A stretch of 12,540 bases of DNA from Peptococcaceae bacterium (GTDB lineage: Bacteria > Bacillota > Peptococcia > DRI-13 > UBA5745). Below are positions 6,237 to 12,540 of the stretch, one piece after another. The stretch covers positions 1 to 12,540 of the forward strand of contig JAISDM010000248.1 in NCBI GenBank assembly GCA_031264885.1, written 5' to 3'. The notes under the pieces are model-generated. The model was not told the origin of the DNA and did not search any database. It saw nothing but the letters and a program-made list of their open reading frames with translations. Numbering within the stretch: the stretch's first letter is position 1; the number at the start of each line of letters is the position of its first letter. Made by a program: the position numbers and the translations under genes.

Positions 6237-7430
6237 ATGGCTCGCAAATTATTTACCTCTGAATCAGTGACGGAAGGACATCCGGATAAGGTGGCGGATC
6301 AGATCTCGGACGCGGTTCTGGACGCTTTGCTGGCGTCCGATCCCATGGCGCGGGTCGCGTGCGAGACCTCTGTGACCACAGGGCTGGTTCTGGTCATGGG
6401 TGAAATCACCACCAGCAGCTATGTGGATATTCCCAAATTGGTCAGACGGAAGATATTGGATATTGGCTATGACAACGCGGATTACGGATTTGACGGCAGA
6501 ACCTGCGCGGTGGTGACGTCCATCGACGAACAGTCCCCGGACATCGCCATGGGCGTGAATAAGGCGCTGGAAGCCCGGACGGGGGAGATGTCCGAAACCG
6601 AGATAGAGGCCACAGGCGCCGGCGATCAGGGGATGATGTTCGGCTACGCCACCAATGAAACAGAGGATTATATGCCGCTGACTGTCCATTTGGCGCATAA
6701 GCTGACCCGGACCCTGGCCCAGGCGCGCAAAGAGGGGATATTGCCCTACTTGCGCCCGGACGGCAAGTCGCAGGTGACCGTGGAATATGACGGCGACGGC
6801 AAGCCGCTGCACATCAACACGGTGGTCCTGTCCACTCAGCACGCCGGGGAAGCGTCTTTGGAAACCATCCGCAAGGACGTCATCGAAAAAATCATCGTGC
6901 CGGCCATGCCCGCGGAGCTGATGGACGCGAAGACCCGTTTCCTGGTGAATCCCACAGGCCGTTTCGTGATCGGCGGCCCTATGGGGGATTCCGGCTTGAC
7001 CGGGCGGAAGATCATCGTGGATACATACGGAGGCATGGCCCGTCACGGAGGCGGCGCCTTCTCCGGTAAGGATCCCACGAAGGTGGACCGTTCGGCGGCT
7101 TACGCGGCCCGGCACGCCGCCAAAAATATCGTGGCGGCGGGACTGGCGGGCCGGTGTGAAATCCAATTGGCCTATGCCATCGGCGTGGCCAGGCCGGTGA
7201 GCGTCATGGTCGAGACCTTCGGGACAGGCCGGGTGACGGACGACGCCGTCGCGGAGGCCGTTGAAAGTCTGTTTGACCTGCGTCCGGCCGGAATCATCAA
7301 GGCGCTGGATTTGAGAAGGCCGATTTACAGCCAGACGGCAGCCTACGGGCATTTTGGCCGGAATGATCTGGATCTGCCCTGGGAGAAGCTCGATAAGGTT
7401 TCGGAATTGAAACATTATTTTAAGATATAG
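6237..7430 (+). CDS. metK: S-adenosylmethionine synthetase (methionine adenosyltransferase)
   Basis: It makes S-adenosylmethionine from methionine and ATP, releasing phosphate and pyrophosphate. The 397-residue length is typical. Visible motifs are TEGHPDKVADQISDAVLD (His15, Asp17, ATP and Mg contacts), the signature GAGDQGMMFGYA (127-138), VNPTGRFVIGGPMGDSGLTG (237-256) and the phosphate-binding GGGAFSGKDPTKVDRS (271-286). All three alpha-beta repeats are present and nothing is truncated. The start at ATG 6237 has AGGAGAG upstream. Only 20 bases separate it from rpoZ, so there is no room for an S-box or other SAM riboswitch; transcription most likely comes from the yicC promoter. A 451-codon antisense ORF covers this gene but has no recognisable domain and is a codon-bias shadow. 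Confidence 0.97.
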   Translation: MARKLFTSESVTEGHPDKVADQISDAVLDALLASDPMARVACETSVTTGLVLVMGEITTSSYVDIPKLVRRKILDIGYDNADYGFDGRTCAVVTSIDEQSPDIAMGVNKALEARTGEMSETEIEATGAGDQGMMFGYATNETEDYMPLTVHLAHKLTRTLAQARKEGILPYLRPDGKSQVTVEYDGDGKPLHINTVVLSTQHAGEASLETIRKDVIEKIIVPAMPAELMDAKTRFLVNPTGRFVIGGPMGDSGLTGRKIIVDTYGGMARHGGGAFSGKDPTKVDRSAAYAARHAAKNIVAAGLAGRCEIQLAYAIGVARPVSVMVETFGTGRVTDDAVAEAVESLFDLRPAGIIKALDLRRPIYSQTAAYGHFGRNDLDLPWEKLDKVSELKHYFKI

Positions 7431-7436
7431 GCCGCC

Positions 7437-9869
7437 ATGCTTGCGGACGTTCTGATATTGGCTTCGGAAAGCCCCAGGGATCAGGTGCTGACCTACCTGA
7501 TCCCGCGAAAATTTGAAAGGGAATGCGTTCCCGGAACGGTGTTCAAGGCGCCTGTGCTGAACCGGTTCCGGGAAGGGCTGGTGCTTCGGATCCATGATCA
7601 GGCGCCGGAGGGAATTCATCTGAAAAGCCTGGCGCAGAACCTGTTCGGCGATCCTGTTCTGAGCGGGCGCGCGTTGGAGCTGGCCTCATGGATGTCGGAA
7701 TACTATGCCTGTTCCATGAATAAGGCCGCCGCGCTGTTTATGCCGCCGCAGATCCGCAAGCGTCCGGAGCAGGTCTACGCCTTGCGCGCGGACGCCTATG
7801 AGGGGGACAAAGCCTTATTTGAGAGTTCCCTGGAAACCCGGCTGTTGGGGCTCTTCCGGACGCGGGGCGATGTGAAAGCCGGACAGATTCGAAAGGCGTT
7901 GGGGCAGGAAGGGTTGGACCTGGTTCAGGCGTGGGTCAAAAAGGGTTATGTATACGCGGATACGGCCTATATCGCGCGGGTGGAGGGCAAACGGGCGTCC
8001 CGGGCGGAATTGACCGGCGGCGCGCCGGGCGCGGATGAATTGAGCCGGATGGCGAATCACGCGCCCAGGCAGAAGGCGCTGCTGGAGGCTTTGGCGGACG
8101 GGCCCGTGGATTTGGGTATACTGAGACAACAGGGATTGACCGCGCCGGGGCTGCTGGGCCGGCTGGAGCGGAAGGGCTGGATCCGGGTGGAGTCCGACCG
8201 GGTCCGGCGGAACCCTATGACGGAAACATTACAAAACAAGCCTTCCCCCGCTCAATTGACCGAGGAACAGGCGGAGGCGCTGGGAGGTATTCTGAAGGGC
8301 ATACAGGCCGGGGAAGCGGAGGAACGCCTGATCTTCGGGGTGACAGGCAGCGGCAAGACGGAGGTGTTTCTCCGGGCGGCGGAGGCGGTCATCCAAAAAG
8401 GGCGGCAGGTGTTGTACATGGTGCCTGAGATCGCTCTGACGCCTCAAGTGGCCGCGGGCGCCGCCAGGCGTTTTGACGGCGGCGCGGCCATGCTCCACAG
8501 CGCCATGTCTTTGGGGGAGCGTTATGATGAATGGGGCCGTATCCAAAGCGGGGAGGCCCGATTGATCATAGGGCCCAGATCCGCTTTGTTCGCTCCTTTC
8601 CAGGATCTGGGGATGATCATCATCGACGAGGAACACGAGAACACCTATAAGCAGAACGAGCCGGATCCCCGCTATGACGCCCGCAAAACGGCCCAGGTTC
8701 TGGCGAGGCTGCATCACGCGCTTCTGATCCGGGGTTCCGCGACGCCTTCCCTGCTCACTTATTCAAGGGCTTTGGCGGGAGAGATCGCTCTGTCGCGCTT
8801 GACGGACCGGGTGGCGCGGCGGCCTATGCCGGAGATTCAGCTGGTGAATATGTCGGCCGAAATGCGGGACGGCTGGCGCAAGCCTTTGAGCCGGCCTTTG
8901 CTGGAGGCGCTTAACACCGTTATTAACCGGGGCGAACAAGCCATATTGCTGATGAACCGGCGGGGCTACCATACCTATGTGTTTTGCAGGGAATGCGGCA
9001 AAACCCTGGCCTGTCCCCGATGCAGCATCTCCATGACTTACCACAAAAGCGAGGAAATGATGATCTGCCATTACTGCGGCGAACGGCGGCCCCTGCCTGC
9101 CCGGTGCCCCGCTTGCGGAAGCAGCGCGCTGCAGTATATGGGAACCGGGACGGAGCGGGTGACGGACGCCTTAAAAACCGAATTGGCGGGGAAAGCCGTT
9201 CTGCGCATGGATACGGACACCACCCGGACTAAGGGGAGCCACACGAATATATTGAAGGCTTTTCAAAGCAGCGAGGCGCAGGTGCTGGTGGGAACCCAGA
9301 TGGTGGCGAAGGGTTTGGACTTTCCCCTGGTCACCCTGGTGGGGATCATTCATGTGGACGGGCTTCTGAACCTGCCGGATTATCAGGGGGCGGAACGGGC
9401 CTTTCAGATGGTGGTTCAGGCCGCCGGCCGGGCCGGCAGGGGGGAGCGGCCGGGGAGGGTGATGATCCAGACCTTTGATCCGGGCAATCCGCTGTTTCAG
9501 ACGATACGGGACTACGATTACGAGACTTTTTTCGAAAAAGAGATTCAGTTCAGGGAAGCGATGGAATATCCGCCCAAAATGGGTCTGGCCAGAATTTTGA
9601 TCAGTTCCAAAGAAGAAAAAGAGGGTTTGGAAACAGCTTCTCGGTTGACGGATTTTGTAAATGAAATTAAAATAGAAGCGGTGACGGTATTGGGCCCTTC
9701 TCCGGCGCCTGTGTTTCGCATCCAGGACCGGTTCCGGCACCACATCATTCTGAGATGCCCCTTTGAGGCGGGGCTGACGGAATTGCTGAATCAGGTGAGA
9801 CGCCGGTTAATCCAGGGGAGTCCGGAGCCCAGGGTCATATTGGACCGGGATCCTCAGACTTTGGTTTGA
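7437..9869 (+). CDS. priA: Primosomal protein N' (replication restart helicase PriA)
   Basis: PriA recognises stalled or collapsed forks, unwinds the lagging arm 3' to 5' and starts reloading of the replicative helicase. The 810-residue protein shows an N-terminal fork-binding domain (~1-100), a winged-helix region (~130-260) and helicase lobes with Walker A GVTGSGKT (301-308), DEEH (397-400), RGSATPSL (432-439), NRRGY (507-511), GTQMVAKGLDFP (619-630) and QAAGRAGR (661-668). Eight zinc-binding cysteines (517, 520, 526, 529, 544, 547, 557, 560) are all present. A C-terminal domain follows. Length is within the Bacillota range (about 730-810). The ATG lies six bases after the metK stop and has only a weak ribosome site, suggesting translation coupled to metK. 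It is followed by def and fmt as in many Bacillota. Confidence 0.97.
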   Translation: MLADVLILASESPRDQVLTYLIPRKFERECVPGTVFKAPVLNRFREGLVLRIHDQAPEGIHLKSLAQNLFGDPVLSGRALELASWMSEYYACSMNKAAALFMPPQIRKRPEQVYALRADAYEGDKALFESSLETRLLGLFRTRGDVKAGQIRKALGQEGLDLVQAWVKKGYVYADTAYIARVEGKRASRAELTGGAPGADELSRMANHAPRQKALLEALADGPVDLGILRQQGLTAPGLLGRLERKGWIRVESDRVRRNPMTETLQNKPSPAQLTEEQAEALGGILKGIQAGEAEERLIFGVTGSGKTEVFLRAAEAVIQKGRQVLYMVPEIALTPQVAAGAARRFDGGAAMLHSAMSLGERYDEWGRIQSGEARLIIGPRSALFAPFQDLGMIIIDEEHENTYKQNEPDPRYDARKTAQVLARLHHALLIRGSATPSLLTYSRALAGEIALSRLTDRVARRPMPEIQLVNMSAEMRDGWRKPLSRPLLEALNTVINRGEQAILLMNRRGYHTYVFCRECGKTLACPRCSISMTYHKSEEMMICHYCGERRPLPARCPACGSSALQYMGTGTERVTDALKTELAGKAVLRMDTDTTRTKGSHTNILKAFQSSEAQVLVGTQMVAKGLDFPLVTLVGIIHVDGLLNLPDYQGAERAFQMVVQAAGRAGRGERPGRVMIQTFDPGNPLFQTIRDYDYETFFEKEIQFREAMEYPPKMGLARILISSKEEKEGLETASRLTDFVNEIKIEAVTVLGPSPAPVFRIQDRFRHHIILRCPFEAGLTELLNQVRRRLIQGSPEPRVILDRDPQTLV

Positions 9870-9896
9870 AAGATGGCGGGAGGATATGGAGATATA

Positions 9897-10370
9897 ATGG
9901 CGGTTTATCGAATCGTGCAGGAGGAAGATCCTGTTTTGAGGCAAAAATCAAAAAAAGTTCCGGCGGTGACGCCCAATGTCGTCAGACTGCTTGATAATTT
10001 GAAGGATACTTTGGCCGCTCAAAAAACCGGCGTGGGCCTGGCGGCGCCGCAGATTGGAATTACAAAACGGGTCATTGTGGTTCGTCTTCAGGAGGAAGAG
10101 AATTTTTATGAGTTGATTAATCCCGAAATTGTGGAAAGCGAAGGGGCGGAGCGGGACTCGGAAGGCTGCCTGAGCATTCCCAATTGGGTGGGGGAAGTGG
10201 ACCGGGCGGCGAGGATTCGGGTGAAGGCGCTGGACCGGATGGGGAATCCGGCGGAATATGCGGCGGAGGGGTATTTGGCCAGGGTTTTTCAGCATGAGAT
10301 CGATCATCTGGACGGGATACTTTTCGTGGACCGCGCGATAAAACTGAGTCCCGCGGAGCAGGAAAAATGA
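9897..10370 (+). CDS. def: Peptide deformylase
   Basis: It removes the N-formyl group from nascent proteins using a metal ion, usually Fe(II). From ATG 9897 there are 157 residues with all three active-site motifs: GVGLAAPQIG (45-54, Gln52), EGCLSIP (89-95, metal ligand Cys91) and QHEIDHLDG (132-140, metal ligands His133 and His137, catalytic Glu134). ATG 9897 is preferred to the upstream ATG 9873, because family members begin near 'M-A-x-x-x-I-V...D-P-V-L-R' and GGAGA (9888-9892) or GGGAGGA (9878-9884) lies upstream. The longer form would add MAGGYGDI, encoded by the ribosome-site region itself. It overlaps fmt by four bases (ATGA), joining deformylation and formylation in one transcript. 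Confidence 0.96.
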   Translation: MAVYRIVQEEDPVLRQKSKKVPAVTPNVVRLLDNLKDTLAAQKTGVGLAAPQIGITKRVIVVRLQEEENFYELINPEIVESEGAERDSEGCLSIPNWVGEVDRAARIRVKALDRMGNPAEYAAEGYLARVFQHEIDHLDGILFVDRAIKLSPAEQEK

Positions 10371-11356
10371 GGATTGTGTATATGGGGACGCCGGATTTCG
10401 CGGTTCCCGGGCTGAGGGCTCTGGCGGAAGCCGGGTATTCGATCCCGCTGACGGTGACTCAGCCGGACCGTCCCAAAGGGAGAGGGGGGCGGCTTGCGCC
10501 TTCTCCGGTGAAGCAAACGGCTTTGGCGTTGGGTTTGGAGGTGTTCCAGCCTGAGCGCGTCCGTTCGGCGGAAAGCCTGGACGCCATTCGAAGGGCGGAA
10601 CCGGACTTAATTGTGGTCGCGGCTTATGGGCAGATCTTGCCCAAAACCGTTTTAGACCTGCCCCCTTTTGGCTGTCTCAATGTTCACGCCTCCCTGCTGC
10701 CCGCGCTGCGGGGCGCGGCGCCCATCCACTGGGCTGTGCTGAACGGCTGCGCGAAAACGGGGATTACCATGATGCAGATGGATGAAGGCATGGATACGGG
10801 GGCCATATGGCTTCAAAGGGAAGTCGATATTCCCCAGGAAATGACATCGGGGGAGCTGCACGACGCGCTGGCCCAATTGGGCGCGGCGATTCTGCCGGAG
10901 ACATTGGAGTTGCTGTTTAAAGGGGAGCTGAGGCCGGTTCCGCAGGATTCCGCCCAGGCCACATACGCGCCCATGCTGAAGAAAGCGCATGAATGGATCC
11001 GCTGGGAGCGCGGCGCCGGGGAGCTGCGCGATCAAATCCGGGGGCTGGCGCCCTGGCCGGGCGCTTCGGCCCGGTTTGAGGGCAAAACGTTAAAGATCAA
11101 CGAGGCCGCGGTTCTTCGCCGGGAGGGCGCGGCGGGCGCGGAGAGTGTGGACAGCGCGGCGGAGGTTGGAGCGAACCCCGGAACCGTCCTGGGAATCGTA
11201 AAAAATGGAAACACCAAGGGATTCAGTGTGCAAACCGGCGCCGGGGCGCTGCTGGTATCGCGGGTGAAGCCGGAAGGCCGGCAGTCGATGGACGCGTTGA
11301 GTTTCGTGAATGGATATGGGCTTGAGGTGGGTTATGAGTTTGAGACAGGCGAGTGA
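10367..11356 (+). CDS. fmt: Methionyl-tRNA formyltransferase
   Basis: It formylates Met-tRNA(fMet) with 10-formyltetrahydrofolate to make the initiator tRNA. The N-terminal catalytic Rossmann domain (~1-205) shows MRIVYMGTPDFAVPGL, the SLLP folate motif (109-112) and the expected catalytic residues Asn105, His107 and Asp143 (in GMDTG). The C-terminal OB-like tRNA-binding domain (~206-329) includes IRGLAPWPGASA and the late VSRVKPEGRQSMDALSFVNGY. At 329 residues it is slightly longer than usual (about 310-315); the extra length is an alanine-rich stretch around 253-270 (EGAAGAESVDSAAEVGAN), probably a surface loop. The start overlaps the def stop and has an AGGA site. The 3' end overlaps the DUF116 gene by 23 bases. 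Confidence 0.97.
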   Translation: MRIVYMGTPDFAVPGLRALAEAGYSIPLTVTQPDRPKGRGGRLAPSPVKQTALALGLEVFQPERVRSAESLDAIRRAEPDLIVVAAYGQILPKTVLDLPPFGCLNVHASLLPALRGAAPIHWAVLNGCAKTGITMMQMDEGMDTGAIWLQREVDIPQEMTSGELHDALAQLGAAILPETLELLFKGELRPVPQDSAQATYAPMLKKAHEWIRWERGAGELRDQIRGLAPWPGASARFEGKTLKINEAAVLRREGAAGAESVDSAAEVGANPGTVLGIVKNGNTKGFSVQTGAGALLVSRVKPEGRQSMDALSFVNGYGLEVGYEFETGE

Positions 11357-12131
11357 CGCCGCGAATATAGCTCAAAAACGTTTGTTTGTAGGCTTGCTGG
11401 GCATCAGTCTGATGCTGCTTGTCTTCAGCGCCGGATTGGCCTGGTGGGTGGTTTTGGAAACGGGGAATGTCCTGACCCGGACGATATTGGCCATTGTGCT
11501 GACTGTGATGGTGGTTTTTTTTATTTTGATGGGCGCGGGACTTTTTGTGATGGTTTGGTCTATCTGGAATGAAAAAGAGATCAGGCGGTTTCAATTTGTC
11601 ATTTATTCCGTGATCAGCGTGCTGTATCCCTTCTCTTTGAGCTTCGGAAAGCTGTTCGGGATGCGTGAGGATTGGATCAAAAACTCGTTCATACAGGTGT
11701 CCAATCATATGGTGAGAACCCGGCTGAAAGGGCGTCCGGCGGAGCGGGTTTTGATTCTGGCGCCTCACTGCATTCAATGGTCGGAATGTCCGCATAAAAT
11801 TACGATTGAAATCGAAAACTGTGAGGAGTGCGGCCATTGCCTCATCGGTGAGCTGAAGCGTATGGCTTCCGGCGCCGGCGCCCGTTTGGCGGTGGCGACG
11901 GGGGGAACCGCCGCCCGGCAAATCATCAAGGATTACCGCCCTCAAGGGGTTGTGGCCATCGCCTGTGAAAGGGATTTGACCAGCGGGATCCGGGATATGA
12001 AGCGTTTTGCCGTAATCGGTGTGCTGAATGAGAGGCCCAACGGCCCTTGCTTTAACACCCGGGTGGATCTGCGCAGGGTCGAGGAGGCCATCCGGTATTT
12101 TAAGGATGCGGGGGAGTTGGTTACGCCGTAG
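11334..12131 (+). CDS. DUF116 family membrane-anchored cysteine-rich protein
   Basis: From ATG 11334 there are 265 residues. Two hydrophobic helices near the N-terminus (~17-41 and ~49-76) anchor the protein, and the rest should face the cytoplasm. The soluble part carries the DUF116 pattern: LAPHCIQWSEC, CEECGHCLIGEL, a GGTAARQIIKDYRPQGVVAIACERDL segment and VLNERPNGPCFNTRVD. Seven cysteines (146, 152, 163, 166, 169, 211, 239) in CxxCxxC-like spacing suggest a metal or iron-sulphur site, but the function is unknown. In clostridial genomes DUF116 genes commonly lie after fmt and before rsmB; here no rsmB follows. ATG 11334 is chosen because GAGGTGG lies just before it; ATG 11310 would add eight residues without a good site and overlap fmt more. 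Confidence 0.88.
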   Translation: MSLRQASDAANIAQKRLFVGLLGISLMLLVFSAGLAWWVVLETGNVLTRTILAIVLTVMVVFFILMGAGLFVMVWSIWNEKEIRRFQFVIYSVISVLYPFSLSFGKLFGMREDWIKNSFIQVSNHMVRTRLKGRPAERVLILAPHCIQWSECPHKITIEIENCEECGHCLIGELKRMASGAGARLAVATGGTAARQIIKDYRPQGVVAIACERDLTSGIRDMKRFAVIGVLNERPNGPCFNTRVDLRRVEEAIRYFKDAGELVTP

Positions 12132-12167
12132 AAAAGCCAAACTCGCTCCGCTCAAACAGTGGCTTTT
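12132..12167 (+). terminator. Hairpin directly after the DUF116 stop, possible operon terminator
   Basis: aaaagcca (12132-12139) pairs perfectly with tggctttt (12160-12167) around a 20-base loop, starting at the base after the TAG stop. The U-tract is only the four T of the stem and the stem is short, so termination here is uncertain. The stem-loop sits within the noncoding gap 12132-12298, in which no credible gene is seen. Confidence 0.35.
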
Positions 12168-12261
12168 GCGGACGCAAATTTCGTCAAGAAATTCTAAAAC
12201 GCTTCGCCTAATCGGCCGCCACTCTCCCCCTCCGCCGGGATACTGCGACACTCGGATTTTT

Positions 12262-12285
12262 AAACTGTGAACCGCAGTTTTGTCT
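12262..12285 (+). terminator. Weak intrinsic terminator candidate in the convergent gap
   Basis: aaactg (12262-12267) pairs with cagttt (12275-12280), extended by a T-G wobble and a G-C pair around a 3-base loop. TGTCTT follows, giving a T-rich stretch on the plus strand. On the minus strand the following bases are A-rich, so it would serve the operon coming from the left rather than the gene at the right edge. Confidence 0.35.
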
Positions 12286-12298
12286 TCATAACGAGTCC

Positions 12299-12540
12299 CT
12301 AAGCTCGCGGAACCGCGCGGGTGGCGACGATGTCCGCTCCTGTTTCAAGAATATCGGTGAACAAAACCTGCCCGATGCTGACGGGCGCCTGGACGGAGCG
12401 CCGGCTCAGTTCGGCGGCGGTGGGCCGGAGCATAGGCAGCGGCACGGGGAGGCTGCTCTTGACGCTGACGACGGGCCGGGTCCCGTCCCGGATCAGAACA
12501 GAGGTCAGAACGGTACGGCGCGGATCCTGCCGCTCCTGGA
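12299..12540 (-). CDS. C-terminal fragment of an unidentified protein, weakly chorismate lyase-like
   Basis: On the minus strand a frame is open from the window edge to TAG at 12301-12299, giving the last 79 complete codons of a gene that begins outside. Codon third positions are mostly G or C, as in the neighbouring genes. The protein reads RTVLTSVLIRDGTRPVVSVK, then SLPVPLP, then PVSIGQVLFTDILETGADIV. The order 'V-L-I-x-D-G-x-R-P', a leucine-proline stretch and 'P-x-S-I-G-x-V-L-F-T' recalls the chorismate lyase/UTRA fold (E. coli UbiC has REVLL, then PLGRYLFT). This is a pattern impression only, and the family remains unproven. It is convergent to the housekeeping operon. A plus-strand frame over the same bases gives a low-complexity Arg/Thr/Ser protein and is rejected. 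Confidence 0.6.
   Translation of the reverse strand, partial: QERQDPRRTVLTSVLIRDGTRPVVSVKSSLPVPLPMLRPTAAELSRRSVQAPVSIGQVLFTDILETGADIVATRAVPRA

Noticed and set aside
6264..7619. A 451-codon open frame on the minus strand opposite metK
   Set aside because: It is fully antisense to a complete metK with all catalytic motifs. Its protein is rich in His, Gln, Arg and Gly with no recognisable domain, as expected from GC-rich codon bias.
11223..12251. A 342-codon minus-strand open frame opposite fmt and DUF116
   Set aside because: It is antisense to two conserved genes, and its translation is His/Pro/Gln-rich low complexity without motifs.
12028..12270. An 80-codon plus-strand frame overlapping the DUF116 3' end and the intergenic gap
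   Set aside because: It is out of frame with DUF116, has no family pattern, and its second half runs through hairpin-rich noncoding sequence.

Overview
This window is a chromosomal segment of a moderately GC-rich bacterium, most likely in the Bacillota (a clostridial or Negativicutes-like lineage). The evidence is the tightly packed plus-strand block yicC - remA - gmk - rpoZ - metK - priA - def - fmt - DUF116. RemA and the order remA-gmk-rpoZ...priA-def-fmt are hallmarks of that phylum (compare the Bacillus subtilis yloC-remA-gmk-rpoZ-coaBC-priA-def-fmt run). No phage, transposase, CRISPR, rRNA or tRNA signals were seen.

Left region (1-750). It is visibly more AT-rich than the rest. It holds the C-terminal end of an oligopeptide-type ABC transporter solute-binding protein (plus strand, cut by the window edge). 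Next comes a small RelB/DinJ-like antitoxin gene on the minus strand with no toxin beside it. A compact regulatory patch follows: a 17-bp tandem repeat, a perfect 14-bp inverted repeat that looks like a bidirectional terminator, and a minus-strand extended -10 promoter sequence.

Signalling region (748-4049, minus strand). A two-gene unit encodes a FIST-domain sensor protein and, eight bases after its stop, a soluble PAS-HisKA-HATPase-REC-REC hybrid histidine kinase. Neither has membrane segments, so the pair probably senses an intracellular ligand. A minus-strand extended -10 promoter lies just upstream of the FIST gene, and a nearly identical sequence recurs just after the kinase stop codon.

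Housekeeping operon (about 4166-12131, plus strand). A good -35/-10 promoter (TTGCGA-17-TAAAAT) and a leader with a GC-only hairpin precede yicC, which begins with TTG. The genes then run with very short gaps or ATGA overlaps. They cover RNA turnover (YicC), a DNA-binding regulator (RemA), GMP phosphorylation (Gmk), an RNA polymerase subunit (omega), S-adenosylmethionine synthesis (MetK), replication restart (PriA) and both sides of the N-formyl-methionine cycle (Def and Fmt). The last gene is a membrane-anchored cysteine-rich DUF116 protein. metK occupies the slot where coaBC usually sits, and rsmB does not follow fmt.

Right edge (12132-12540). A 167-bp noncoding convergent gap contains several hairpins. 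It is followed by the C-terminal part of a minus-strand gene that runs off the window and weakly resembles the chorismate lyase-like fold.
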